Shown piece by piece: positions 1 to 8,640 of a stretch of DNA of 43,583 nt. Under the pieces are notes generated by a model, which saw only the letters and a program-made list of their open reading frames with translations, ran no database searches and was not told the DNA's origin. The translations under genes were made by a program, and so were the position numbers. The stretch is from Nitrospira sp. (lineage in GTDB: Bacteria > Nitrospirota > Nitrospiria > Nitrospirales > Nitrospiraceae). Location of the stretch: assembly GCA_024331045.1 (NCBI GenBank), contig JANDJC010000024.1, positions 1-43,583 on the forward strand, in the 5' to 3' direction. Position 1 is the stretch's first letter. Every line of letters starts with the position of its first letter.

Positions 1-387
1 CGGGTTCGTATAAAAAATATATAGATTGCCATTGGTTGAGTAGCCTGGATCAAAGGCCAATCCCAGCAATCCCTGTTCTCCGCTTGTAGAAATCTGACCG
101 CGTAGATCAACGCGTAGATCAAGAAATGGCGTGGGAAGAATCCCTCCCCCGTTCACGGTCACGATGCGGATGAGTCCTTCCTTTTCGACAACGAACAGCC
201 TCGTGTTGTCGCCAGGGGGCGCCGTCATGAAGACGGGAAACGAGAGGCGGTCCGTCACGAGCTGCAGTGTGACCGTATTGTTGGGGGGAAGCTGTTGAGG
301 GAGATCCGTTGTGCCTCCGCACCCGGTAGCCATACCGATCATCAGGTTCAGAGAGAAGGTAAGCATCAGGCTAGACAATCGAACCAT
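1..387 (-). CDS. PQQ-dependent sugar dehydrogenase-like lipoprotein (N-terminal part)
   Basis: The reading frame is open from an ATG at 387 to the window edge (129 codons), so the C-terminal part is missing. The N-terminus is a lipoprotein signal: a hydrophobic stretch ends in ATGC near residue 21, followed by GG. After a proline-rich linker come FPVFMTAPPGDNTRLFVVEK and, further on, EQGLLGLAFDP and NLYIFYT. This order matches the first blade of glucose/sorbosone dehydrogenase (GSDH, YliI/Asd-like) beta-propellers, which oxidise sugars with PQQ in the periplasm. That the enzyme is active, and on what substrate, is inference, because the catalytic His and PQQ-binding residues lie outside the window. 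No clear Shine-Dalgarno sequence is visible; the two upstream ATGs at 397 and 413 are out of frame. Confidence 0.7.
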   Translation of the reverse strand, partial: MVRLSSLMLTFSLNLMIGMATGCGGTTDLPQQLPPNNTVTLQLVTDRLSFPVFMTAPPGDNTRLFVVEKEGLIRIVTVNGGGILPTPFLDLRVDLRGQISTSGEQGLLGLAFDPGYSTNGNLYIFYTNP

Positions 388-389
388 GG

Positions 390-419
390 CACACCATTTT
401 GAAGACACACCATTTTGAA
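390..419. repeat. Two direct copies of a 14-bp sequence, 16-bp period
   Basis: The sequence cacaccattttgaa occurs at 390-403 and again at 406-419. It lies just upstream of the lipoprotein start at 387, where a promoter or operator for that gene would be expected. It could be a regulator site or a simple local duplication. Confidence 0.6.
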
Positions 420-471
420 CGGGATAACTCGCCTCTTCCGAGGTCCAGCCTACACGGTGATGGCGGAGGTC

Positions 472-504
472 TCAAGCCCCTCTAATGAATGGAGGAGGGG
501 TTGA
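472..504 (-). terminator. Possible terminator hairpin after rpiA
   Basis: The arms tcaagcccctc (472-482) and gaggggttga (495-504) form a stem of about ten pairs with one bulge. The hairpin lies 70 bp downstream of the rpiA stop on the minus strand. There is no T-run beyond it, so it would be an atypical terminator or only a 3' stability hairpin. Confidence 0.3.
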
Positions 505-573
505 GAGCTGGTGTGGCGTTTTTGTGCTGAGAACGGTGATTCGGAGGGGATGAAAGTCTTCGGTAGAGCCGTC

Positions 574-1278
574 TTACGATCCTTTCGGCGCATGATGAAC
601 CTGGACCCCTTGGGTGGTGCCGATGATCAGGATGTCCGTTCGTCCAACGAAGAGGCCGGTTTCAACCACGCCGGGAATCAGGTTCAGAAGGACTTCCAGT
701 TCTCGTGGTCGATCAATCCGGTCGAGATGCACGTCCACGATCAAGTTGCCGGCTTCGGTTCGGTAGGGGGCGCCGTGGCGCTCGCGCAGCACCACAGGAC
801 TCTTGGTCACTTCCTCGATGTGTCGAGCGGTGCTGCCCCAGCCAAAGGGAATGATTTCGATTGGCAACGGAAACGACCCTCCCAGGACCGGGACCAGCTT
901 GGTCTGATCGACCATGACGATGAACTGTCGGGCCGAAGCGGCCACGATTTTTTCCTTGAGCAGGGCTCCGCCTCCCCCCTTAATCAGGTTGAAGGCGGCA
1001 TCGACTTGATCCGCTCCGTCGATGGCAACGTCGATTTCCCAGCGATTGTCCGTATCGATGAGGGGAATGCCTGATTGGGTTGCCAGCGAGGCAGTCTCTT
1101 GTGACGTGGCGACGCCGCGAAGCTTCATGCCGGCGCGAACTTTCTCGCCCAAGGCGATCACCAGATGTCGTGCGGTGGATCCCGTTCCCAACCCGACCAC
1201 CATGCCGTCGTGGACAAACTCGACAGCCTTCAGTGCGGCGGCTTTTTTGAGGCTATCAAGATCGGACGGGGTCGTCAT
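574..1278 (-). CDS. rpiA: Ribose-5-phosphate isomerase A
   Basis: This 234-residue protein interconverts ribose-5-phosphate and ribulose-5-phosphate in the non-oxidative pentose phosphate and Calvin-type pathways, in the cytoplasm. Family motifs are in the expected order: GLGTGSTARH (residues 29-38), the DGAD box (87-90) and the GGGGALLKEK loop (101-110), whose Glu is the usual catalytic base. Length is normal for RpiA. The start codon overlaps the end of glk by 4 bp (stop at 1275, start at 1278), a coupling typical of one operon. It is the last gene of the minus-strand sugar-phosphate group pgi-pgl-glk-rpiA. Confidence 0.95.
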   Translation of the reverse strand: MTTPSDLDSLKKAAALKAVEFVHDGMVVGLGTGSTARHLVIALGEKVRAGMKLRGVATSQETASLATQSGIPLIDTDNRWEIDVAIDGADQVDAAFNLIKGGGGALLKEKIVAASARQFIVMVDQTKLVPVLGGSFPLPIEIIPFGWGSTARHIEEVTKSPVVLRERHGAPYRTEAGNLIVDVHLDRIDRPRELEVLLNLIPGVVETGLFVGRTDILIIGTTQGVQVHHAPKGS

Positions 1279-2354
1279 GGTTTCCCGCGCCGGGCAAGGG
1301 TGGCTGCGATCGAGGCAGCGCCGAGTAGAGCGGTATGTTCATTCATGACAACCTTGACAGGAATCGAAGTCATCAATCGTTTGTATCGCCCCTTGTTGGT
1401 GAAGGCCTTCATGAAGGTACCGTCTCGAAGTTTGGCGATGAGTTTCGGAGCGATGCCGCCCGCGACATAGACCCCGTCCAGCGAAAGAGCTTTGAGCGCT
1501 AAATTGCCGGCTTCCGCTCCATAGATCGACGCAAACAGATCCAAGGCTTGTTTGGCGATGTCGGCCTGTCCCGCGAGGCCGGCCTCGGCGATCACCGCGG
1601 CGGGATTGCCGGTTTTAATTTTCTCGGCCAGCCAGGTTGGTTCATTTTTTTTCGTGTCGCGCAGGTATTCATAGATGGCAAGGAGGCCAGGGCCGGAGAG
1701 GACACGCTCGTAACTAACGTGAAGATATTGGCCCCGCAGATAGCGGAGCAGCTCGATCTCATGGTCGTTGTTCGGCGCAAAGTCGGCGTGGCCCCCTTCC
1801 GACGGCATGGGGCGGTAGGTGGTCCCGTCCCAATAAAGAATCGCCTCTCCCAGGCCGGTTCCGGCGGCGATGATGGCCAGGGCCTGCCGTTTCGTCGGAG
1901 GCTTGCCCTCATTCAATACCTCGACCTCGTCAGGATGGAGCAACAAGATACCGTGGGCTGTCGCTTCGAGATCATTGAGGAGCCGGACCTTCGGAATCGC
2001 GAACTCCTTGGCAATCTGATCGCCGTCGACCACCCAGGGGAGATTCGTCGTCTGGCTTCGATTTTCGAACACAGGGCCCGCGATTCCAAAACAGGCTGCC
2101 TCGATCTGCAAAGGCGTTGACGCCTCATCGGCTGTGCGCTCGGCGATGGATTCTGGTTCGGCTGTTTCAGCGGCTTGTTCAATGGATGACGAGGTCGGAA
2201 GCGGTGCCGCGAGGAAGTCGCGGAGGATGTCTTCTAGTGACGAGTAGTCGCCGCTAGGGAAGGATTCGATGCGAACCGGCTCGGTCCGTCCCTCCGTCCA
2301 ATCGTAGAGTGCAAGATTGGTTTTGGTGCCGCCGATGTCGCCAGCGAGAATCAT
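1275..2354 (-). CDS. glk: Glucokinase
   Basis: This protein phosphorylates glucose with ATP to glucose-6-phosphate. The chosen ATG at 2354 overlaps the pgl stop as ATGA and places the phosphate-binding motif GDIGGTKTN at residues 5-13, as in bacterial glucokinases; the frame extends further upstream only inside pgl. A second motif, CFGIAGPV followed by TTNLPWVVDG, matches the Glk family (PF02685) rather than ROK kinases. Length is 359 residues, longer than the roughly 320 of the E. coli enzyme. Part of the excess is a low-complexity acidic/alanine-rich insertion near residues 70-95, before the core resumes. It sits between pgl and rpiA. Confidence 0.88.
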   Translation of the reverse strand: MILAGDIGGTKTNLALYDWTEGRTEPVRIESFPSGDYSSLEDILRDFLAAPLPTSSSIEQAAETAEPESIAERTADEASTPLQIEAACFGIAGPVFENRSQTTNLPWVVDGDQIAKEFAIPKVRLLNDLEATAHGILLLHPDEVEVLNEGKPPTKRQALAIIAAGTGLGEAILYWDGTTYRPMPSEGGHADFAPNNDHEIELLRYLRGQYLHVSYERVLSGPGLLAIYEYLRDTKKNEPTWLAEKIKTGNPAAVIAEAGLAGQADIAKQALDLFASIYGAEAGNLALKALSLDGVYVAGGIAPKLIAKLRDGTFMKAFTNKGRYKRLMTSIPVKVVMNEHTALLGAASIAATLARRGKP

Positions 2355-3133
2355 GGGAAAAAGTTCCAGACTGCCTGCCTGTGAGCCGGCAACTGGGATG
2401 CGGCGGAATGGTCCAACATCCAAATCAGCCGTCCGGCTTCCGGCGCCACCAAGGCTGCGGGGAGAACCCTGTCCTCCTCACTCTGGGGGGTGAGGATTTT
2501 TCTCACCACTGGTGCCTTGGGTGAGCCGGTGACCAGGAAGAGTATCACACTTGCCCGATTGAGCACACCCAAGGTGAGGGTGAGCCGAGTCCGAACGCCT
2601 GTCGGGGCAAAGCCGACGGTCACGGCTTTTTCTCGTTCCCCAAGCGCCGCCGTCCCTGGAAAGAGGGACGCCGTGTGACCGTCGTCGCCCAGACCAAGTA
2701 GGATCACGTCGAGGGTGGGAAGAGCGGGCGGTGGGCAATTCGTCAACTGTCGAAGGACCGCTTCATAGTCCTGGGCTGCGGCCTGCGGATCAGCAGATTC
2801 GCCTTTCATGCGAACGATGTGATCGTCTTGGATGCCCAGTGGTTGGAACAGCGCCGTCCGGGCCATGCCGAAGTTGCTCTCCGGATGGTCCGGCGGCACG
2901 CACCGTTCGTCGCCGAAGAGGAAAAAGATCCGTGACCAGTCGAAGCGGTCTTTCCAGGGAGAGGAGGCAAGGGTGGCGTAGAGTGTTCGAGGGGTAGAAC
3001 CTCCGGACAGGGCAAGCAGGCAACGGCCATGGGATTGAATGGCGGTTTCGGTGACGGTGTGGAGAATCGCAGCGGCGTGATTGGACCATTCGCCTCCGTC
3101 GCGCGCGGTGAAAATTTCGGGACCGAGGGCCAT
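2351..3133 (-). CDS. pgl: 6-phosphogluconolactonase
   Basis: This enzyme hydrolyses 6-phosphoglucono-lactone in the oxidative pentose phosphate pathway. The frame is open back to 3451, but the first 106 codons lie inside pgi. The ATG at 3133, one base after the pgi stop (3135-3137), gives a 260-residue protein of normal family length. Visible motifs are LALSGGSTPR (residues 40-49), FGDER (73-77) and LGLGDDGHTASLFPG around residues 150-165, all diagnostic of the PGL/DevB family. It is tightly packed between pgi and glk, which suggests translational coupling. No zwf or gnd is seen in the window. Confidence 0.93.
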   Translation of the reverse strand: MALGPEIFTARDGGEWSNHAAAILHTVTETAIQSHGRCLLALSGGSTPRTLYATLASSPWKDRFDWSRIFFLFGDERCVPPDHPESNFGMARTALFQPLGIQDDHIVRMKGESADPQAAAQDYEAVLRQLTNCPPPALPTLDVILLGLGDDGHTASLFPGTAALGEREKAVTVGFAPTGVRTRLTLTLGVLNRASVILFLVTGSPKAPVVRKILTPQSEEDRVLPAALVAPEAGRLIWMLDHSAASQLPAHRQAVWNFFP

Positions 3134-3134
3134 C

Positions 3135-4832
3135 TTATCGAGAAACCTTCCGTTGTCTTGGGGAGGCAGCGGATCGTCTGGTTGAAGAACGGTCGGGTGC
3201 CAAGGCAGCGGTGAGAGTCTTGATGGTCTGGGCTGGATCTCGCCCGAGCTGAACACACAGGGCGTGCCGGTGGTGGGTGTGCAAAGATTGAAGGTCACCG
3301 GCTGCCTGAGCACGAGCCAAAGTGCCGAACGAATAGGGTTTGCCGGGGATGGGCAGGTCGGGCACCATGCGATCAACCAATAGGAGAAAGAGACCAGTCG
3401 ATGGGCCTCCCTTGTGGAGCTGGCCAGTGGAATGCAAATACCGAGGCCCATAGCCGAAGGTAGTGGCTATGTGATGGCGGGCTACGAGGGTTTTTCGGAG
3501 TTGCGCAATGGCTTGCTCGAACAGGCGGGAAGGGGTGGTGTAGGCCAAGATGGCGACGTAGATGCCGGCTTTCAAATGGCTGAGCAGGTCTGTTGCTGCC
3601 TGGGTGGGACGGTGGTGAACCAATGCCGGCAGTCGCTTGGTGGATTGGAACGTGTTGAGGACGTGGGTGGTGTTGTCCTTGCTTTCTTGGACATTGGGCT
3701 GATCGAACGGATGGATTCCCAAGAGGTGTCCCCCCACGGCAGTGGCGAATTCCCAACGAAAGAATTCGGCGCCAAGATCGTATCGGTCGCGCAGGTCGAG
3801 TTGAACCACGGGCTGGCGCGCATTTCTCAGAGCCTGGATTTGCCGATCGAGCGTGGCGTTGCGGTCCTTCTGAAGACGCAGGTAGATGAACAATCGGTCA
3901 TCGCCGTAGGATGAAGGACGGAGAATCGGCTCCTGAGCCACGGGGATCAACCCCGTTCCTTCCTTGCCCGTGCTTTCGGCCAATAGTTGTTCCACCCACA
4001 GCCCGAACGTGGACAGAGTCGGTGACGTGATGACCGTGACCTTGTCTCGGCCGGATTTGGCAAGGCTCCCCATGACGGCTCCCAGATAGGCGCCGGGGTT
4101 GGCCTCGATGGGACTCTGTGTCTTGCATTGAGCCGCCATGTCTGCTGCTCGGTCAAGCAGCTTGGCCACGTCAAGCCCCAGCAGGGCAGCCGGCACCAGC
4201 CCGAACAAGGAGAGAACGGAATACCGACCGCCGATGTCGGGGGGATTGGTGAAAATCTGGCCGAATCCATGCTCTCGCGCCAATTGTTCGAGCCCGGTTC
4301 CTGGATCGGTGATAGCGATAAAGTGAGCCCCGGGGTGGTGTTTCGTTGCCTTGTGAACCAGTTCCCAGCAATGGGCAAACAGAGATAAGACTTCAATGGT
4401 GCCGCCGGACTTGCTCGCGACGAGGAATAAAGTTTTGGAGGGAGTCAGTGCGTTGATCACCGAGCGGATCCACCCAGGCACGGTGGAATCGAGGACCCAC
4501 AGTCGCGGAAATCCCTTCGCTTGCCCGAACGAGGCGCGGAGGACTTCTGGTCCCAAACTGCTCCCTCCCATGCCAAGCAGGACCACATCCCTGATGTTCT
4601 GGGCTTGGGCTTCGGCAACACAGTGACGGAGGCTGTCGAGTTGGTCTCGCATCTGTTCATGAACGGTGAGCCAGCCCAGTCGATTGGTAATCTCGGTTGG
4701 GTCATCGTTCCACAGTCGGTGGTCTTTTCCCCAGAGTCGCTCAATAACCCGGTTGCGATCCAGCTCCTCCAGCGCTAAACGAACCCTCTCATGAAACGGA
4801 GACGATAGTCGCTTTCGTGATGGGGTCGGCAT
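3135..4832 (-). CDS. pgi: Glucose-6-phosphate isomerase
   Basis: This enzyme interconverts glucose-6-phosphate and fructose-6-phosphate. The ATG at 4832 has a strong upstream gaggaggaggaac Shine-Dalgarno, so it is preferred over the longer frame starting at 4958; the protein is then 565 residues. Visible motifs are LLGMGGSSLGPEVL, the sugar-phosphate site FLVASKSGGTIEVLSLF, TDPGTGLEQLA and GGRYSVLSLFGLVPA. The GMGGSSLGPEVL and FPRLWVLDSTVP wording resembles the isomerase half of transaldolase/Pgi fusion proteins more than E. coli Pgi, but no transaldolase domain is attached. pgl begins one base after its stop. Confidence 0.92.
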   Translation of the reverse strand: MPTPSRKRLSSPFHERVRLALEELDRNRVIERLWGKDHRLWNDDPTEITNRLGWLTVHEQMRDQLDSLRHCVAEAQAQNIRDVVLLGMGGSSLGPEVLRASFGQAKGFPRLWVLDSTVPGWIRSVINALTPSKTLFLVASKSGGTIEVLSLFAHCWELVHKATKHHPGAHFIAITDPGTGLEQLAREHGFGQIFTNPPDIGGRYSVLSLFGLVPAALLGLDVAKLLDRAADMAAQCKTQSPIEANPGAYLGAVMGSLAKSGRDKVTVITSPTLSTFGLWVEQLLAESTGKEGTGLIPVAQEPILRPSSYGDDRLFIYLRLQKDRNATLDRQIQALRNARQPVVQLDLRDRYDLGAEFFRWEFATAVGGHLLGIHPFDQPNVQESKDNTTHVLNTFQSTKRLPALVHHRPTQAATDLLSHLKAGIYVAILAYTTPSRLFEQAIAQLRKTLVARHHIATTFGYGPRYLHSTGQLHKGGPSTGLFLLLVDRMVPDLPIPGKPYSFGTLARAQAAGDLQSLHTHHRHALCVQLGRDPAQTIKTLTAALAPDRSSTRRSAASPRQRKVSR

Positions 4833-4958
4833 GGGTTCCTCCTCCTCGCTTCTGCTGGTTACGATTCGACCGTCGGGCCGACGCATCAGAGGCGGTGATA
4901 GGTTCTCCTTATAGGTGTTGTTGGGAGAAAAGACAATGGTTCTCCGCTTACTCCCCAC

Positions 4959-5639
4959 CTATTTTTCTGGTGGTCTCCTGATGACTAAGGGCATCCCGTC
5001 GACTGCCGACCACGCCAGGGATTTCGCTTGATCGTGGGGGATCTTCAGCACGAGATAGGGAACCGGTTCGGTTGATGTTCCTCCGGCTAATGGTCCCACA
5101 GCAAAGGACCGTACCCATTTTTTCAGGGTCCGCCACGAGGTAACTATGCTGGTGCCCAACCGGTGAAGGGGATTCCCTTCGTCGGACGGTCGAACCTCGA
5201 TGGTGAGAGGGGGAGAAAATGAGAGGGTATAAGTGGTCGGCATGTCGTCGAGTGAGAGGGGAATCCGTTCAGAGGAAACTGTGAGGTCGATGGTGGGGCG
5301 GGTGATCGGGGGACGGGCTATCAGACGGTACGTCCGATCGGCGGCCTCCGGTGCTTCGAAGGACCACGAGCCAATCGTGATACGGTAGAGGTCGAGCCCC
5401 CGTCCTTTGATGTGGATCGTCTTCGTGACGAGATCGATGAGCAGATAGTTCTGATGGCGACCAGCCAACGTGATCTCTTCTTGAAGCACGCGGGTCGCCT
5501 CTTGCAGCGAGGCCGGGTCGTTCATATCCAAATCGGGGAAAGGCCCTGGCTCTCCCGCTCTGCTGAGCGTGGTCGGCGTGGTCAAAAGGAGCATCCCCAT
5601 GAAAATGGACAGGAACGGTCGGTGGCGAGGCAGGAGCAT
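4959..5639 (-). CDS. Exported protein related to the start of L,D-transpeptidases, no catalytic motif
   Basis: The protein is 226 residues from the ATG at 5639, which starts a signal peptide (hydrophobic FLSIFMGMLLLTTPTTLS, then a likely cleavage after SRA). I do not recognise a named family over the full length. The segment NYLLIDLVTKTIHIKGRGLD lines up with YILVDTARNHLYLKHRDTI of the neighbouring YkuD protein, so it probably shares the first strands of that fold. The YkuD active-site motif (HG then SHGC) is absent. It is predicted to be periplasmic. It lies 40 bp downstream of the L,D-transpeptidase gene and 126 bp before pgi, all on one strand. The frame is open further upstream to 5744, but that part overlaps its neighbour. 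Confidence 0.75.
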   Translation of the reverse strand: MLLPRHRPFLSIFMGMLLLTTPTTLSRAGEPGPFPDLDMNDPASLQEATRVLQEEITLAGRHQNYLLIDLVTKTIHIKGRGLDLYRITIGSWSFEAPEAADRTYRLIARPPITRPTIDLTVSSERIPLSLDDMPTTYTLSFSPPLTIEVRPSDEGNPLHRLGTSIVTSWRTLKKWVRSFAVGPLAGGTSTEPVPYLVLKIPHDQAKSLAWSAVDGMPLVIRRPPEK

Positions 5640-5679
5640 AGACTGTAGAGAAGGTGGGGGCGGGAGGACCGTGGGGGAG

Positions 5680-6333
5680 TTAGAAAATGATAATCGGTGT
5701 CCCAATCTGAGCCACTTGATAGACACGCTTGAGGTCGTCGTCATTTAGCCGAACGCAGCCGTGCGTGACATTTTTGCCGAGCAGGCGCGTGTAGAGGGTT
5801 CCATGAATGAAATAACCCTTTCCAAACCCCAATGCATAGGCCCCCAATACCCCCTGTTCGATTCGATCAGCTTGGTGGCGCGGAATTTCCAGTCCTTCTT
5901 CGATAAAGACCCAATCAGGCTTCACCCATGCGGGATTGATGAGCTTGGATTGGACGAAGAACGTTCCGCGGGGCGTGTCGAATACCCATGATTCGGCGCT
6001 TTTTCCTGGTTTGGGGAGAACGGTTCCGCTGCCCGTTGAAGCCAACGCATCCAATAAGATCGTGTCACGGTGTTTAAGATAGAGATGGTTGCGGGCGGTG
6101 TCCACGAGAATGTACGGTTCGTGCGGTTTGAGGCGAGCGAGGCGGTGTGACAACGCCTTATAGTGGGCCTGCAGGGCGGAAAGATCGGAAGGAGAAACTT
6201 TGCCGGGACTGGCGATCGTCAAGGGAGCGGAAGCCGTGGGGGATGGCGATTCGTTCCGTTGCAAGAGGGAGACGGTCAGGAGCCCGCTGAGGAGAAAGAA
6301 TGAAAATGAATAGGCAGCTGGCCAATATCTCAT
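5680..6333 (-). CDS. L,D-transpeptidase (YkuD domain)
   Basis: This 217-residue protein has an N-terminal membrane/signal segment (FSFFLLSGLLTVSLL) and a YkuD domain over about residues 65-217. The catalytic signature is complete: His177 in FIHGTLY, then THGCVRL with His191 and the nucleophile Cys193. Such enzymes form 3-3 cross-links in peptidoglycan or attach lipoproteins to it, from the periplasmic side. The domain begins with YILVDTARNHLYL, the usual first strands. It starts 8 bp after the stop of the second L,D-transpeptidase gene (6341), so the two are almost certainly co-transcribed. Confidence 0.9.
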   Translation of the reverse strand: MRYWPAAYSFSFFLLSGLLTVSLLQRNESPSPTASAPLTIASPGKVSPSDLSALQAHYKALSHRLARLKPHEPYILVDTARNHLYLKHRDTILLDALASTGSGTVLPKPGKSAESWVFDTPRGTFFVQSKLINPAWVKPDWVFIEEGLEIPRHQADRIEQGVLGAYALGFGKGYFIHGTLYTRLLGKNVTHGCVRLNDDDLKRVYQVAQIGTPIIIF

Positions 6334-6340
6334 GATGGGA

Positions 6341-7471
6341 TTAGCCGGCGTCTCGTTGTTTCTGTAACTCGGTCAAGGCCAAGGCAATGTGGTTCCGTTC
6401 GGTGAGGGCTCCCACAATGGTCACGGGGGTGCCGACGGTGACACGGGAGAACACCGTTTTCATGTGCTGATTGTCCAGCATGATGCAGCCCAGCGTTTGG
6501 GAGGCTCCCGTCGAATCCATGCCGTGGATTTCGATTTGACCTCCGATGGAGGCCGTCTGGGGAATAGCGCCGGATCTGATGGCAGCCAGAAAACGTCGCT
6601 GGTCCTCGGCGTTGGGGTAGTCCAACAGCAAGGCGCGGTAGAACGGAGTTTCTCTCTCTCCTTTCATGGCGGTGACACGATAACGACCCTCTGGTGTGGC
6701 TCCATCGCCCTGGACTAGTTTGTCCTTGAGGCCGTTGTAGCCCAGTCGAACAGGATACGACGAGATCTTTCGACCATTTTCGTAAAGGCTCAATTGCCGG
6801 TCCACCTTACTGACAATCAGCGCTGGTGACCGATGGGTGCGAGACCATTCGATGGTCTGGTTGACCATGAGTCGCCATCGCGCAACCTGACGGCTGTCGG
6901 CATAGCGTTGCAGGTCCTGCGTCAGTGCCTCTGCCTGGAGGTTGAGGGTCTTGGCGGCTTGTTCAGCCACGGACAGCGAACGAGCATAGTCCCCTTGTGC
7001 GAAAAACGATCGCGCCTGTTTTAAGAGGAGATCGGCCTGGGTCACTTCTTTTCCCAACAGGATGTGATTGCCCAATAAGGAGACGTGAGTCGATAAGGTG
7101 GAAAGACGGTCGTCAAGTGTGGCCAGCATAGATTCAGCCGAGGAACGAAGGAGGGCATGGCGCTCCTCGATCTTGGCGAGCGTCGCAGTGCCTTCGGCAA
7201 GGAGGCGCCGGAGTTCATCTTCAAAGTGATTGGGTTCCCAGGGCCAGCGAATAAGGTCGTCGTCCGTCTGCACCCGAACCGTGAGGGCCGCCCATCGAGC
7301 GGCGAAGGCCGTGTATTCGTCTGGTGCTGTGTGGGGAGCACCGATGCTGATCAATTGATGATCAATGTCCTCAATGGCAGTGAGGAGGTCGGGAGGGACG
7401 GCTGGGGTACACGAGATGACGGACCCGCAGATCAAGCTGATGGTTATTGTTATAGATACGGCCCGAAGCAA
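6341..7471 (-). CDS. Lipoprotein L,D-transpeptidase with atypical active site
   Basis: This is a 376-residue protein with a lipobox VISC (Cys21). An alpha-helical, probably coiled-coil region rich in Leu/Ala/Glu follows over about residues 30-195, and then a YkuD domain (SPALIVSKVDRQLSLYENG to the end). The active site reads IEIHGMD (His316) and TLGCIMLDN (Cys329): His and Cys are present, but the usual second His and the Arg after Cys of SHGCIR are missing. It may therefore differ in activity or substrate. Predicted location is the periplasm, anchored by lipid. It is 40 bp downstream of the coiled-coil lipoprotein gene and 7 bp before the second transpeptidase gene. Confidence 0.85.
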   Translation of the reverse strand: MLRAVSITITISLICGSVISCTPAVPPDLLTAIEDIDHQLISIGAPHTAPDEYTAFAARWAALTVRVQTDDDLIRWPWEPNHFEDELRRLLAEGTATLAKIEERHALLRSSAESMLATLDDRLSTLSTHVSLLGNHILLGKEVTQADLLLKQARSFFAQGDYARSLSVAEQAAKTLNLQAEALTQDLQRYADSRQVARWRLMVNQTIEWSRTHRSPALIVSKVDRQLSLYENGRKISSYPVRLGYNGLKDKLVQGDGATPEGRYRVTAMKGERETPFYRALLLDYPNAEDQRRFLAAIRSGAIPQTASIGGQIEIHGMDSTGASQTLGCIMLDNQHMKTVFSRVTVGTPVTIVGALTERNHIALALTELQKQRDAG

Positions 7472-7511
7472 GGGCTCCCTCTCTTTTTTTAAGATCCCTC
7501 TCCCTTAATTC

Positions 7512-8123
7512 TTATTTCAAGGCACGTTTTCTCGGCTTAACCTTGGCCATCGCCTCTTGAATCTCGGCAGAGATGGCTCGACTCTTTTCGTCAATAGCTT
7601 TGGCTTGGGCTTGGGCGGCCTGATAATCCTCCTTGTCGAGCGAGGCCTGGACCTGGGCGAGGGAGGCGGTGAGTGCCTCGATGTCACTCTTGATGGAGGC
7701 GATGGCGGCCCGGTCTTTCCCCACCGGCGCGTTGACGAGCAAGTCGCGGGCGGATGCAACGGCCTCTTGGGCAACCTGCTGAGCTTGAAGGGCGGCTGCT
7801 TTGGCTTCCTCCTTCTTCTGGGAGGCGGCGGACGCAACTATCGCCGCTTCCTGAGCGGTTGAGGTAGCAAGTTCTTCCACCTTTCCGTAGTCTTGGAAGG
7901 GGGCGAATTTGCTTTCCTGCTCGGCCAATTCTTGTTTTAAGGCTGTCAGTTTCCCCTCGAGCTTTGCGTATTCCTCGGGAGCATAGACGTTGGCACCCTT
8001 CTCTCTGGCATTTTTGACAGCCTCCTCTGCCGCCTCGATTTTATCCGAGGGCGGTTTGGCGCAGCCTGCGGCCGTAAGAATGATCAGGACGACGAACACA
8101 ACAATATGCATCATAGATTTCAC
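7512..8123 (-). CDS. Coiled-coil lipoprotein, DUF4398-like
   Basis: This 203-residue protein starts at a GTG (8123) with an excellent aaggaggaacct Shine-Dalgarno; ATGs at 8114 and 8111 are alternatives. The signal peptide ends in the lipobox TAAGC (Cys21). The mature part is almost wholly Ala/Glu/Lys/Gln helix with heptad-like patterning (for example KLEGKLTALKQELAEQESKF), as in DUF4398-type lipoproteins, and it ends in a basic tail. It is the first gene of the minus-strand cell-wall group and could be an envelope-spanning or peptidoglycan-associated partner of the two transpeptidases downstream. That partnership is inference from position only. Confidence 0.8.
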   Translation of the reverse strand: MKSMMHIVVFVVLIILTAAGCAKPPSDKIEAAEEAVKNAREKGANVYAPEEYAKLEGKLTALKQELAEQESKFAPFQDYGKVEELATSTAQEAAIVASAASQKKEEAKAAALQAQQVAQEAVASARDLLVNAPVGKDRAAIASIKSDIEALTASLAQVQASLDKEDYQAAQAQAKAIDEKSRAISAEIQEAMAKVKPRKRALK

Positions 8124-8390
8124 AGGTTCCTCCTTAGGGGCGTAGCGATTGTCTGCCTATAGGCACAAGCAAGCCTGATGCCGCAAGGATGAGAAGAAAT
8201 AATGACATAGAGAGAATGACTTGCCAAGCTCAAGACGCGAAACATGAGGCGAAGGCGTCGCTTCATGGGGCACTCTGGTAGTGGCAGGTTGTCAGAGAAG
8301 GGGGCTGTGAAGGTGCATGGGGTGTCCTGTTGGGAAATTGGACCTGGAGGAAATAAATGAAGAAGAGCGGACTCCCTTGGCCCCCCTGAT

Positions 8391-8420
8391 TTGCACCTTG
8401 GGCAAGGGGTCTTATATAAT
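8391..8420 (+). promoter_or_regulatory. Candidate promoter for rpmH
   Basis: A perfect tataat hexamer at 8415-8420 is preceded, with an 18-bp spacer, by ttgcac (8391-8396). The rpmH start is about 80 bp downstream. A short hairpin, tcgcg/cgcga (8461-8476), lies in the leader. The 270 bp between this promoter and the divergent lipoprotein gene hold no gene I can support. Confidence 0.5.
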
Positions 8421-8502
8421 GCGCTTTCCTTTGAATTATAGGAATCAGAGAACGATACCATCGCGCAACAACGCGAAAAACCTTTCATGAAAGGGAGGGC
8501 CA

Positions 8503-8640
8503 GTGTCATTTACTTTTCGACAACCATCCAATCTGAAGAAAAAACGGGAGCATGGGTTTCGCAAGCGGATGAGCACGAAGAATGGACGAAAGGTGCTGGC
8601 GCGCCGGCGAGCCAAGGGCCGCGCTCGATTGACCGTGTGA
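8503..8640 (+). CDS. rpmH: Ribosomal protein L34
   Basis: This 45-residue, very basic protein starts at a GTG after agggagggcca. The sequence [20 protein letters not shown] and the following [20 protein letters not shown] are diagnostic of bL34, a component of the large ribosomal subunit. In most bacteria rpmH stands between dnaA and rnpA. Here rnpA follows as usual, but the upstream neighbour is a divergent lipoprotein gene, so dnaA has moved away. Confidence 0.97.
   Translation: MSFTFRQPSNLKKKREHGFRKRMSTKNGRKVLARRRAKGRARLTV

Noticed and set aside
8120..8509. 129-codon minus frame between the lipoprotein gene and rpmH
   Set aside because: It lies over the rpmH promoter and start, has no family likeness, and is probably chance.
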